Shown: positions 33,352-41,841 of the stretch, in pieces
Layout: every line of letters starts with the position of its first letter
Position numbering within the stretch: position 1 is the first letter of the stretch
The notes under the pieces: model-generated
What the model saw: the letters and a program-made list of their open reading frames with translations, nothing else
Told to the model about the DNA's origin: nothing
Database searches by the model: none
Translations under genes and position numbers: made by a program
Assembly: GCF_014649655.1 (NCBI RefSeq)
Contig: NZ_BMTL01000004.1
Location: 266,340 to 330,339 of the forward strand
Origin: Streptomyces humidus
GTDB lineage: Bacteria > Actinomycetota > Actinomycetes > Streptomycetales > Streptomycetaceae
Length of the DNA stretch: 64,000 nucleotides
Direction: 5' to 3'

Positions 33352-36300
33352 CTAGTTGGTGCCGATCCGCGACAGCAGGTCCACGATCCTGCTCTGCACC
33401 TCGGGGCTCGTCGACCGCTCGGCGAGAAAGAGGACCGTCTCCCCCGACGCGAGCCGCGGCAGGTCCGCCTGGTCCACGGCTGCCGTGTAGACGACCAGCG
33501 GGGTGCGGTTGAGCTGCCCGTTCGCCCGCAGCCAGTCCAGGATCCCGGCCTGCCGCCGATGCACCTGCATCAGGTCCATCACCACCAGGTTCGGCCGCAG
33601 CTGCCCGGCGAGGGTGACGGCGTCCGCGTCGCTGGCCGCCCTGGCCACCTGCATCCCGCGCCGCTCCAGCGTCGAGGTCAGCGCGAGGGCGATCTCGGCG
33701 TGCTCCTCGATGAGCAGCACCCGCGGCGGATGCTGCTCGCTGTCACGCGGCGCGAGAGCCTTCAGCAGGACGGCGGGGTCGGCGCCGTAGGCCGCCTCGC
33801 GCGTCGCCTGCCCGAGCCCGGCCGTGACCAGTACCGGGACCTCGGCGGCGACCGCGGCCGCTCGCAGTGACTGCAGCGCGGTGCGGGTGATCGGCCCGGT
33901 CAGCGGGTCCACGAACAGCGCCGCCGGGAACGCGGCGATCTGGGCGTCGACCTCCTCGCGCGAGTGCACGATCACCGGACGGTAGCCGCGGTCGCTGAGC
34001 GCCTGCTGCGTGTGGACGTCCGGCGCGGGCCACACCAGCAGCCGGCGCGGGTTGTCCAGCGGCTCCGGCGGCAGCTCGTCGTCCAGCGGCTGAGGCCTCG
34101 GCGGATCCGCCACCTCGACTGCCCCACCGGGACCGTCCAGCGGCTCGGGCCCCTCGGCGGCGTTCTCGTCCGGGGCTCCTATGGCGTACGACCGTCCGGC
34201 GCCGTCGGTGCCCGGACCGCCGGGCGCCGGCCGCGGCTGCCCCGCGAGCGAGGGGTGCGCCTGCGGTGCGGGCGTGGCCGGGCCCGCGGCCCCCGCGGCG
34301 GCCTGCGGTGCCGTGGGGATCGTCGGGATCGGGGGGGCCACGGGGGCCTGCCCGGCCTGGGGCGGGAGGGGCTGCTCGGCCGGCGGGTGCGGCCGGGCCG
34401 CCTGCTCCGGGCGGGTCGCCGGATCGGGCGGGGTCCCCAGCTTGCGACGCCGCCCGGAACCGCCGGCGGAGTGCGGAGCGGGGGTGGCCGAAGCCGACGG
34501 GGACGGTGCCTGGAGCACCTGCTGAGCGTGGTGAGCCTGCTGCACCTGCGCGGCCTGCCGGGTGAACGGCACGCCCTGGCCCAGGGTCCGCACGCTGATC
34601 GCACGCCCCTGAGTGGAGTGGGGGTCCATGGCCGGAGCGGCCGCGGCCTCGGCGGGCAGTGGCTGTGCGACCCGCGGCTGTCCGACGGCGGCTTCGGGCG
34701 GAAGCGGGGTGCCTCCCCCAGGAGTCGGCGTGAGCGGGGCGGCCTGCGCGGCCTGCGCGGGGGCCGTCGTGCCGTTCGGCGCTACCGGGGCGCTCGGCAC
34801 GGCCCCCGGCGCCGCTTCGGCCGGCAGCGGCCGCCCCTGACCGGGCGCCTGCGGCGCGACGGCGCCCACAGGAACGCCGGGAGCGGCCTGAGCTGCGGCG
34901 GGCTGCCCGGGCAAGGGCTGCCCCGGGACGGCGACGGGGGCCGGGACGGGCTGAGCACCGACGACAGGCTGCCCGGCCTGCGCCTGCGCCTGTGCCTGCG
35001 GCTGGACCTGAGCCGGGACGGCGGCCTGGGCCACCATGGGTCCGGCCTGTCCGGGCACGCCGTCGCCTTCGGCGGGCGGCTGGGCGACGGCGCGACGGCG
35101 TCGGCCGGTGGGGGCGTTCGTGGGGTGCGGCTGGGGCGGCGTGTGGTCGTCGGACTGGTCGTGCGTGACGGCGTCATGCCGCCCGTGGTCCGTCGCCGGG
35201 CCGTCCATGGACCCCTGGACCGGGGCTTGGACGGGCGCTTGGACCGGTGTTTGGGCCGGTGCCTGCGCCTGTGCGGGAATCGGCGTCTGCACGGGGAGGG
35301 GGGCGGGCACGGGCCCGGGAGCCTGCGCCGGAATCGGGGACTGCGCCGGAACGTGAACCGCTCCGGGCCCGGAGAGCCCTCCCGCTCCGGGGACCGCTCC
35401 GGCTCCCGGTGCAGGAAGGGGGCCGGCGCCCGCAGGGGGCACCGGCCCCACGGCGCGGGCCTGGTCCGCCGCGCTGGTGCCGCCGGGACCGTCCGGTGTC
35501 CGGTCCGCCGTCGCGGGCGGCAGGGCGAACACCGCGCGGGGCCCCGCCTCCTGGGCGGCGGCGCGCTCGTTCGCGGCGGCCAGGGCACGTCGCCGACGCC
35601 CCGTCGGCTGCCCGCTCTCCGCATCCGCCTCGGGACCCGTCCCGGCGCCGGTGCCCGTGCCTGACGTCGTGTTCGACATGCCCTGGGGGTCCGCCGGTGC
35701 GCTCGCGAGCGCGGGCAGGGCGGGCGGCAGGGCGTTCTGCGGCTGCTGCTCGTCCGGCGCGTGTCGGGCCCGCCGTCCGCCCGGAGCGGGGACGCCCTGC
35801 GGCGGGACGGTGCCGCCGAGTCCCGTGCCCGAGGCCGCGGTTCCCGCCGCGTGCTCCGCCGCCATGACGACGGCGCCCTCGCTCACCCCGCTGTCGGCAC
35901 CCGCGCTCCCCACGACGGCGACCTCGGCCGACCGCCCGCGCCGCCGCCCGGTGCCGCCGGGACCGTCCGCGCTGTCCGCGCCGTCGGCCTCGCCCACCGC
36001 GGGCGGAAGCTCGCCCGGGGTCTCCTGTGCGGCCGGGCCGCGCCTGCGCCGGCGTCCGGTCGGCGCCGACGCGTCCGCGTCCGCGCCGCCCTCCGCACCG
36101 GGGAGCGGAGCCTCGCTCTCCAGGAACGCGTCCACGGAGGACCGCCGGGCCCGCCGACGTCCACCGACCCCCTGCTCGGCCGGGACGGCCTCCTCCGCGA
36201 CGGCGCCCGGACCGGCCGCGAGGGCGGGCAGCGCCATGGCCGCCGGAGCGGCGACGGCCCCCGCCCCGCCGCCGAGCGGCACCTCCAGCACATAGGCGCT

Positions 36301-37929
36301 GCCGCTCATGCCCGGCACCTCGTGCGTCTGCAGCACGCCGCCGTGCGCCCGCACGATGCCCCGCACGATCGGCTCGTGCACGGGGTCGCCGCCCGCGTAG
36401 GGTCCGCGCACCTCGATGCGCACGACCTCACCGCGCTGAGCGGCCGCCACCACGACGGTGTTGTCCATGTAACCGCCGAGCGAGACGGGCGCGTTGCCGG
36501 TCGCGTCCACGCCCGCGACGTCGGCCACGAGGTGCGCGAGCGCGGTCGCGAGGAGCCGCGCGTCGACCTCGGCCTCGATGGGCGGCGCGTGCACGGCGAA
36601 CTGGACCCGGCCGGGCCCGATGAGATCGACCGCTCCGTCGACGCCGGCCGCGACGACGGCGTCCAGCATCACCTTCGTCCGGACGACGGCTTCCGCCCCC
36701 GTGTCCAGCCGCTGGTACCCGAGGACGTTGTCGATGAGCGTGGTGATCCGCGAGTAGCCGGCCGACAGGTGATGGAGCACCTGGTTGGCCTCCGGCCACA
36801 GCTGACCGGCGTCGTCCGCGGCGAGCGCCGCCAGCTCGCGGCGCAGTTCGTCCAGGGGGCCGCGCAGGGAGCCCCCGAGCAGGGTGAGCAGCTGCTCGTG
36901 CCGGCCGGCGAGGGCCTCGTACCGGTCCTTCTCCCGTTCGCCCAGCGCGGCGTAGCGGTCCTCGCCCGCCGCGAGCTCCTCCTCGTGCTGCTCCCGCAGC
37001 TCCTCCAGCTCGGTGACGTGCTGCTGGCGCAGTGCGGTGAGGTCGGAGGCGTGCTCCTCGGAGAGTTTCTCCAACTCCGCCGCGTGCCGCTTCTCGACGG
37101 ACTCCTTCTCCTCGGCGAGGGCGTCGAAGGGCCGCCGGTCGGTGAAGGTCATGACGGCGCCGACGAGCTGATCGCCGTCGCGCACGGGCGCGGTCGTCAG
37201 ATCGACCGCGACCCTGTCACCGCTCTTGGACCACAGCACCTGCCCGCGCACTCGGTGCTTGCGTCCGGAGCGCAGCGTGTCGGCGAGCGGCGACTCGTCG
37301 TACGCGAAGGGCGAGCCGTCGGCGCGCGAGTGCAGCACGAGGTCGTGCAGCTCCTTGCCGCCGAGATCGCTGGCCCGGTATCCCAGAATCTGGGCGGCTG
37401 CCGGGTTGACGAGCACGATCCGCCCGTCGGTGTCGGTGCCGACGACGCCCTCGGACGCGGCCCGCAGGATCATCTCGGTCTGCCGCTGTGAACGCGCCAG
37501 CTCGGCCTCGGTGTCGACGGTGCCGGAGAGATCGCGCACGACGAGCATCAGCAGCTCGTCGGAGGCGGAGGTGTAGCCGTAGCCGTCGTAGGCCTGCTGG
37601 CCGTTCTCGAGGTTCGCGCTGGTGACCTCGACCGGGAACTCGGCGCCGTCGGTCCGGCGGGCGACCATCCGGGTCGGCTTGGTCCGGCCGCGCGGGTCCA
37701 TGTGGTCGGGCCGCCGCATGGAGCCCGGGATCAGCTTGGAGTCGAACTGCGGGAGGAGATCGAGCAGCCCCCGCCCCACCAGCGCCGTGCCCGGGGTCTC
37801 GAAGGCCTCGAGCGCGATGGTGTTCGCGTTGACGACGGTCCCGTTGGCGTTGACCAGCAACAACGCGTCGGGAAGAGCGTCGAGTATGGCTGCGAGGCGA
37901 GCAGCGCCTCGGGATGGCCTGCTGCTCAC
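33352..37929 (-). CDS. 1525-residue PAS / GHKL-like / double receiver signalling protein
   Basis: Order: PAS (about 10-130; AILDALPDALLLVNANG), a second PAS (about 150-270; EGVVGTDTDGRIVLVNPAA), a Glu-rich coiled coil (about 275-345), a histidine-kinase-like helical hairpin and degenerate ATPase fold (about 345-555), a Pro/Ala/Gln/Gly linker of about 700 residues, then two C-terminal receiver-like domains. The first receiver-like domain has LFVDPLTG, the second LVVMDLMQ. The H-box region reads GSLRGPLDEL with no phospho-acceptor His, and ATP-binding boxes are poor, so it is probably not an active kinase. The linker repeats GRRRRA/RA segments. GTG 37929 follows AGGAAG. It is likely a cytosolic sensing scaffold. 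No output DNA-binding domain is present. Confidence 0.85.
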   Translation of the reverse strand: MSSRPSRGAARLAAILDALPDALLLVNANGTVVNANTIALEAFETPGTALVGRGLLDLLPQFDSKLIPGSMRRPDHMDPRGRTKPTRMVARRTDGAEFPVEVTSANLENGQQAYDGYGYTSASDELLMLVVRDLSGTVDTEAELARSQRQTEMILRAASEGVVGTDTDGRIVLVNPAAAQILGYRASDLGGKELHDLVLHSRADGSPFAYDESPLADTLRSGRKHRVRGQVLWSKSGDRVAVDLTTAPVRDGDQLVGAVMTFTDRRPFDALAEEKESVEKRHAAELEKLSEEHASDLTALRQQHVTELEELREQHEEELAAGEDRYAALGEREKDRYEALAGRHEQLLTLLGGSLRGPLDELRRELAALAADDAGQLWPEANQVLHHLSAGYSRITTLIDNVLGYQRLDTGAEAVVRTKVMLDAVVAAGVDGAVDLIGPGRVQFAVHAPPIEAEVDARLLATALAHLVADVAGVDATGNAPVSLGGYMDNTVVVAAAQRGEVVRIEVRGPYAGGDPVHEPIVRGIVRAHGGVLQTHEVPGMSGSAYVLEVPLGGGAGAVAAPAAMALPALAAGPGAVAEEAVPAEQGVGGRRRARRSSVDAFLESEAPLPGAEGGADADASAPTGRRRRRGPAAQETPGELPPAVGEADGADSADGPGGTGRRRGRSAEVAVVGSAGADSGVSEGAVVMAAEHAAGTAASGTGLGGTVPPQGVPAPGGRRARHAPDEQQPQNALPPALPALASAPADPQGMSNTTSGTGTGAGTGPEADAESGQPTGRRRRALAAANERAAAQEAGPRAVFALPPATADRTPDGPGGTSAADQARAVGPVPPAGAGPLPAPGAGAVPGAGGLSGPGAVHVPAQSPIPAQAPGPVPAPLPVQTPIPAQAQAPAQTPVQAPVQAPVQGSMDGPATDHGRHDAVTHDQSDDHTPPQPHPTNAPTGRRRRAVAQPPAEGDGVPGQAGPMVAQAAVPAQVQPQAQAQAQAGQPVVGAQPVPAPVAVPGQPLPGQPAAAQAAPGVPVGAVAPQAPGQGRPLPAEAAPGAVPSAPVAPNGTTAPAQAAQAAPLTPTPGGGTPLPPEAAVGQPRVAQPLPAEAAAAPAMDPHSTQGRAISVRTLGQGVPFTRQAAQVQQAHHAQQVLQAPSPSASATPAPHSAGGSGRRRKLGTPPDPATRPEQAARPHPPAEQPLPPQAGQAPVAPPIPTIPTAPQAAAGAAGPATPAPQAHPSLAGQPRPAPGGPGTDGAGRSYAIGAPDENAAEGPEPLDGPGGAVEVADPPRPQPLDDELPPEPLDNPRRLLVWPAPDVHTQQALSDRGYRPVIVHSREEVDAQIAAFPAALFVDPLTGPITRTALQSLRAAAVAAEVPVLVTAGLGQATREAAYGADPAVLLKALAPRDSEQHPPRVLLIEEHAEIALALTSTLERRGMQVARAASDADAVTLAGQLRPNLVVMDLMQVHRRQAGILDWLRANGQLNRTPLVVYTAAVDQADLPRLASGETVLFLAERSTSPEVQSRIVDLLSRIGTN

Positions 37930-38482
37930 GAGTCGCTTCCTCCCTGTTACCGCACTTTGTCGACCGCTCGGGCCATCTTGCCAACCGGTCCGCAGCGTGT
38001 CACGCGAGGGAGTCTAAGGGCTGGGGTCCCTCCGGCGACGCCGGATGAGAGGGAGCTCGCACGACGAAGCGCCACAGAACGTATGTCCGTGCCCGTCCTC
38101 ACCCGCTCTGCCGCCCGCCGGCCTGCCGCGAAGCCGGCTCGGCGTCCGCCCGGGCGATCCCGCGACTTCGCGGGACCTTCGCCCGACCTTTACGGAACGG
38201 GTGCTTCCGCCCCGCACGACCTGTACGCGCCCGCCGCCCGCCGAACGAGGAACCACTCGACGCAGGAACCACTGACCGAGGACCCACTGAACGAGGGAAC
38301 GAGGGAACGCCCGGACGACCTGCCCCCGCCCCCTGCGCACGCCCATACCGGAAACCCGAGACTCCGGGCTTTCAGCTTGCAGCTCCCGGCTTCCGGGTTC
38401 CGTGCTTCGGGTGAGTGCTCCAGGGCCCGCCGACCCGTGGGTGAGGTCCGGCGCCTCGCCTCCCGGGGTCCGGCCGGCCGGG
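37930..38482. other. 553-bp intergenic region
   Basis: No gene is supported. The first 60 nt hold the leader of the PAS-protein gene. Around 38250-38310 are short irregular repeats (GGAACCACT, CGAGGGAACG). The open frames across it are composition effects. Confidence 0.45.
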
Positions 38483-39013
38483 TCAACGACGCACCGGGCG
38501 CATATCGGGCAGCAGCGGCACGAGCCGGTCCCACCGCTCGATCTCACAACCGTTGCTGCGGTCGTACGACGCGTCGACCGGCCGCCCCGCCCAGCGTCCG
38601 GTGACATGCGCGGTGGCCGGGCCGCCGTACCGCATCGTGCAGACACCGCCCTCGGGTACGGGCGCGAACACCTCCCGGCCCCACCGGGTGTCCCGGTCGA
38701 CCGCGCCGCACGCGCCGGTCGCGTCCGGATGACTGCCGCCGTCCGGGTGGCAGTACACCTCGAAGGTCCCGTCCGCCCGTGCGCCGGCGTGCCGGACGGT
38801 GACGGTGAGGTGGTCGCCGGAGACCTGGTCCTCCTCCCGGACGGGCGGAGGCGCGAGGGGTACGGCGCCGCCGACGAGCGGCCTGACGGCGGTGAGCGCG
38901 TCGACCGTCCCGGCGTACGCGGCGCCGGGGCCCGCGCCGGAGGCGGCGACCACGGCGGCGCAGGCGACGGAGGCGGTGACGGCGAGCCGTCGGAGCGGGG
39001 TGACCTGGGGCAT
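38483..39013 (-). CDS. Subtilisin-inhibitor-like (SSI family) secreted protease inhibitor
   Basis: 176 residues. A Sec signal ends near AAYA. The SSI domain (about 66-170) has four conserved cysteines (Cys88, 102, 125, 156). The reactive loop CTMRYGG aligns with CPMVYDP of Streptomyces subtilisin inhibitor, placing P1 at Met127 and P1' at Arg128; Met at P1 favours subtilisins rather than trypsins. The C-terminal SNGCEIERW is typical. The extra N-terminal ~30 residues before the domain are Pro/Val-rich. It is secreted and probably controls extracellular proteases during development. Confidence 0.88.
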   Translation of the reverse strand: MPQVTPLRRLAVTASVACAAVVAASGAGPGAAYAGTVDALTAVRPLVGGAVPLAPPPVREEDQVSGDHLTVTVRHAGARADGTFEVYCHPDGGSHPDATGACGAVDRDTRWGREVFAPVPEGGVCTMRYGGPATAHVTGRWAGRPVDASYDRSNGCEIERWDRLVPLLPDMRPVRR

Positions 39014-39170
39014 GACCGGACTAACGGCCCACCGCCGAGTACGTTGCGCCCGGCAATGCCTTTGCCCTGTGACCGGGGTGCCTAGTACCGTGGAGGCCGA
39101 TTGGTGACACGACGCTCGACTGTGTCATCATCTGCAACGCACCACTCGCACACACGCGAGCGGTTGTGCT

Positions 39171-39261
39171 GGAGGCGTCGCCTAGTCCGGTCTATGGCGC
39201 CGCACTGCTAATGCGGTTTGGGACTTCAATCCCATCGAGGGTTCAAATCCCTCCGCCTCCG
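39171..39261 (+). tRNA. tRNA-Ser(GCU)
   Basis: 91-nt class II tRNA. Acceptor GGAGGCG / CGCCTCC, anticodon loop CTGCTAA (GCT) on CCGCA / TGCGG, long variable arm, T arm GAGGG-TTCAAAT-CCCTC, discriminator G. CCA not encoded. Confidence 0.97.
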
Positions 39262-39265
39262 CTCG

Positions 39266-39306
39266 AACGACGAAGCCCCGGTCCCCGCGACCGGGGCTTC
39301 GTCGTT
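39266..39306 (+). terminator. Perfect 18-bp hairpin after tRNA-Ser(GCU)
   Basis: The arms 39266-39283 and 39289-39306 (AACGACGAAGCCCCGGTC and its complement) are exact, with a 5-nt loop. Confidence 0.88.
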
Positions 39307-39408
39307 CCCCCACCTCGATCCGACCGCTCCGCCCCTCCCGGCCGGACCAGGCTCCCGAACCCGTCTCTGGAGGGGTTTTCGCAGGTCACAATGGGTATGG
39401 CAAACGGA

Positions 39409-39437
39409 TTTCACATGACGGCGGCAGTCATGTAATG
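39409..39437 (+). promoter_or_regulatory. Promoter of tRNA-Arg
   Basis: TTCACA (39409-39414), 17-nt spacer, TAATGT (39432-39437), about 65 nt before the tRNA. The spacer contains a CATGAC / GTCATG inverted repeat at 39413-39431. Confidence 0.65.
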
Positions 39438-39502
39438 TTCTTCCTGTCGCCGCGAGCGGGCCGGAAGGGCCGGGAGCAGAAGACAGAAAAATCGAATAAC
39501 AA

Positions 39503-39575
39503 GCACTCGTAGCTTAACGGATAGAGCATCTGACTACGGATCAGAAGGTTGCAGGTTCGAATCCTGCCGAGTGCA
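39503..39575 (+). tRNA. tRNA-Arg(ACG)
   Basis: 73 nt. Acceptor GCACTCG / CGAGTGC, anticodon loop CTACGGA (ACG) on TCTGA / TCAGA, T arm GCAGG-TTCGAAT-CCTGC, discriminator A. CCA not encoded. Confidence 0.97.
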
Positions 39576-39582
39576 CAGCAGA

Positions 39583-39618
39583 CCAGAGGCCCTGAGGATC
39601 ACTCCTTAGGGCCTCTGG
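39583..39618 (+). terminator. Terminator of tRNA-Arg
   Basis: CCAGAGGCCCT and AGGGCCTCTGG, extendable to 15 pairs through a G-T pair, followed by CTTTT. A near-classical intrinsic terminator. Confidence 0.88.
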
Positions 39619-39730
39619 CTTTTACGTTGACGGCAGTGTTTGACGGCAACCGCCTCAGCCGACGGGAAGTACTCTGGCCTGCCACTGCTTGAAGAAGCGG
39701 GGATACCTGCACCCGGCCGGAGCATGTGCG

Positions 39731-40030
39731 TCAGACGGTCGCGGCCAGCCAGCCGATGGTTTCGGTGGTGTGCTTGCCGTCGCTCTTGGCGGCACCGGCG
39801 TACACCTCGTTCAGGCGGATGAGGAAGCCCGTGTCGGTGACGTCATGGAGGCGGATGCCCGGCGTCTCCGGGCCGTTGAAGGTCTGGGTCAGCGGGAAGA
39901 CGACGACGTTGGAACCCGACGGGAACGGGCTGGGGAACGTGACGCGCGTGAAGGTCGAGGTGTTACCGCCGCTCGTCTCGATCGGGTCGTCAGACCTCAG
40001 GTCGATCTTGCCGGTCTGGATGAAGCTCAT
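39731..40030 (-). CDS. Small H-type-lectin-like protein
   Basis: 99 residues, all beta. The spacing of VTFPSPFPSGSNVVVFPL ... GIRLHDVTDTGFLIRLN ... ETIGWLAATV resembles the H-type lectin fold, which ends in a GWLA-like strand. It has no signal peptide. GAAGGAAG lies 7 nt before the ATG, a good ribosome site. It faces the tRNA-Arg gene across an accessory region. Such domains bind glycans in animals and occur singly in bacteria and phage proteins; function here is unknown. Confidence 0.65.
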   Translation of the reverse strand: MSFIQTGKIDLRSDDPIETSGGNTSTFTRVTFPSPFPSGSNVVVFPLTQTFNGPETPGIRLHDVTDTGFLIRLNEVYAGAAKSDGKHTTETIGWLAATV

Positions 40031-40182
40031 GGTCGACTTCCTTCGTGTGAGGGTGCGATTGCCTGGCCGTGTTCGGCGTCTGACGGGAGGCTTGTCGCCA
40101 AATCGGCCCTATATGTCGAAGTCCTGCGAACGAGTGATCGCATTTCGGACAGCAGCTGAACGTGCGCTTCCTTGCTCTTCAT
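40027..40182 (-). CDS. Possible small ORF coupled to the lectin-like gene
   Basis: 51 codons (MKSKEAHVQLLSEMRSLVRR...), whose TGA overlaps the ATG of the lectin-like gene. The predicted peptide is helical and charged. There is no clear ribosome site, and the frame is open farther upstream. It may be translated only as a leader, or not at all. Confidence 0.3.
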   Translation of the reverse strand: MKSKEAHVQLLSEMRSLVRRTSTYRADLATSLPSDAEHGQAIAPSHEGSRP

Positions 40183-40461
40183 GGGCGGCTGGACAGCTGC
40201 GAGGGCACCGGCCGAGCCATCGTCATCGTCCGGATCGTTGCCGTCACCTCTCAGGGCGTCCCCCACTCCATCGAACGCCGAGCGCTGCGAGTCGAGCCGG
40301 ACGAAGGTGTGTTCTTCACTCCGGCGGTGTGGAGGGCTCCGACCCCTGGGAGGGTTCGCCTTCAATGCCTCCCCGAAGCTGTCCGCCGCTCAGATCCGCG
40401 ACCTGGCCGACCTGCGCCGGCTTCACGTGAACGTTTCACCTACCTCGGCCGTCCCCGTGGC
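40183..40461. other. 279-bp region with transposon debris
   Basis: It contains the IS21 IstB remnant described separately, and no intact gene. A CTTCACGTGAAC palindrome core lies at 40421-40432. Confidence 0.4.
40349..40429 (+). pseudogene. Remnant of IS21-type IstB helper ATPase
   Basis: 27 codons reading GGFAFNASPKLSAAQIRDLADLRRL, the conserved segment just before the Walker A loop in IstB proteins. The Walker A region does not follow: the frame continues as unrelated sequence. It is a small scar of an IS21-family element. Confidence 0.5.
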
Positions 40462-41262
40462 ATGAATAAGCAGCGACTGACTTTCACCTCCCTGATCCTG
40501 CTTCCGCTCGTGGTGTCCTGTGGCAGCGAGATGGGCAGCGTCTCCGTCGGCTCGGGCCTCTCCACGGACTCTGTCACCGGTGTCCGCTGGGCTGTCGACA
40601 GCCTTACCGTCGATGGCAAGCAGACGGCGGCACCCAAAGGCGCGTCTCTGGAGATCGGCAAGAACGGCAAGGTCCACGGCAGCACGGGCTGCAACAACTT
40701 CCGAGCCACCGCAAAGATGACCGGCGGCAGCATCACGTTCGAGGGTGCGGGTTTCACCGAGATGGCCTGCGACGACGTCCCGCTCGCCTTCGAGGACTCA
40801 CTGCACAGCACCCTCACCGGGGGCAGGCTGGAGGCCCGGATCAAGGGCGGCGGGCTGACGCTCACTTCCGACAGCGGCGACAAAGTGCAGCTCAGCGAGG
40901 AGAAGCCCGCGCAGCTGTACGGCATCAAGTGGACAGTGGACGCGCTCGTCGACGACAACACGGCCCGTGCGCTCCCGCCGGGCGCCGACGGCAAGGTGTG
41001 GTTCACGCTTGACAAGAAGTCCAGCAGGTTCACCGGCAGCCTCGGCTGCAACCGGGTCACCGCCCAAGCGACCGTACGAGACGGGCACATCACCCTCGGC
41101 CCTCTCGGCACCACCCGACGGATGTGCTCCGGCGCACTCATGGAAACCGAACGAGCCATGCAGGATCTGCTTCAGAAGAAGATCGCTTACGAAGGCGATC
41201 ACCGCGGCATCACACTGACTGGTGACAACGGCCAGGGGATCAGCGCCACCCCCGGGAACTGA
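40462..41262 (+). CDS. Lipoprotein with two META domains
   Basis: 266 residues. A signal sequence and lipobox (LPLVVSC) give Cys20 as the likely lipidation site. Two META (HslJ-like) domains follow, about 35-140 and 148-265, each with the motif G-S-x-G-C-N (STGCNNF, SLGCNRV) and a second Cys (EMACDD, RRMCSG) that can form a disulfide. META proteins occur in heat-shock-linked and secreted proteins of unknown biochemical role. No good ribosome binding site precedes ATG 40462, so the start is less certain than the frame. Confidence 0.8.
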   Translation: MNKQRLTFTSLILLPLVVSCGSEMGSVSVGSGLSTDSVTGVRWAVDSLTVDGKQTAAPKGASLEIGKNGKVHGSTGCNNFRATAKMTGGSITFEGAGFTEMACDDVPLAFEDSLHSTLTGGRLEARIKGGGLTLTSDSGDKVQLSEEKPAQLYGIKWTVDALVDDNTARALPPGADGKVWFTLDKKSSRFTGSLGCNRVTAQATVRDGHITLGPLGTTRRMCSGALMETERAMQDLLQKKIAYEGDHRGITLTGDNGQGISATPGN

Positions 41263-41477
41263 CCACGGTCGCCCGCCTTTCCTGCAACGGGACCCCTGAC
41301 CTTGGCAGACTTTCTTCGCCGATCATTGATCTACCAGGTGGCCCCGCAGGGCCTGGGCGCAGTCGCCGGGCATCCGGTTCGTGACCGTCTGCCAGGTTGG
41401 CCGGCAGGGGGGAGCGAAGCAGGCACGGCTTCCAAGATCATGGAGTTCTCGACGCCCCGTGACCTGCCTGGAAGAGC

Positions 41478-41699
41478 GTGCCTGCCGAAGCATCATCTCT
41501 GATCCCGCCTGCCCTTGACCAACTCCGCGAGCATCCAGGACTCGCGCCGGGCGAAGTGCCTGGACTGCTGGGCCGCCTCGCCCAGGTGCCCGATCCACGT
41601 GATCCGCGTGGAGTGCGCCACGCTCTGGTCGGCGTTCTTGCCCTGGCTGCCTGCGCGGTGCTGGCGGGGGCAACGTCGCTGCTCGCGGTCGGCGGCCAC
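41478..41699 (+). pseudogene. N-terminal remnant of an ISAs1-family transposase
   Basis: 74 codons with the typical start of ISAs1-type DDE transposases: GLLGRLAQVPDPRDPRGVRHALVGVLALAACAVLAGATSLLAVG. After VGGH the homology stops and the catalytic region is missing. It is a dead fragment, near the IstB scar. Confidence 0.7.
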
Positions 41700-41754
41700 C
41701 GCCCCCCTGGTCCAGCGCCTCGAAGAACTTCGCCTTCAGCACCTCAAAATCCAC

Positions 41755-41795
41755 GATCCCCGCAACTCCCTGAGCTCCAGGGTGTTGCGGGGATC
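41755..41795. terminator. 18-bp hairpin with one mismatch
   Basis: GATCCCCGCAACTCCCTG pairs with CAGGGTGTTGCGGGGATC around AGCTC. It lies just past the end of the FAD oxidoreductase gene and probably terminates it. Confidence 0.75.
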
Positions 41796-41841
41796 AGTAG
41801 AACCAGCGGTGGAGAGGGGGCTCCGTCAGTGCTCGGTCGGG

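Noticed and set aside
40419..40434. Second parS-like site (GGCTTCACGTGAACGT)
   Set aside because: Only the central TTCACGTGAA matches. The outer bases of the parS consensus are wrong on both sides, and it lies in transposon debris.
41700..41754. Remainder of the ISAs1 transposase or an inverted terminal repeat
   Set aside because: No transposase motif continues past 41699. The hairpin at 41755-41795 is better explained as the terminator of the oxidoreductase gene.
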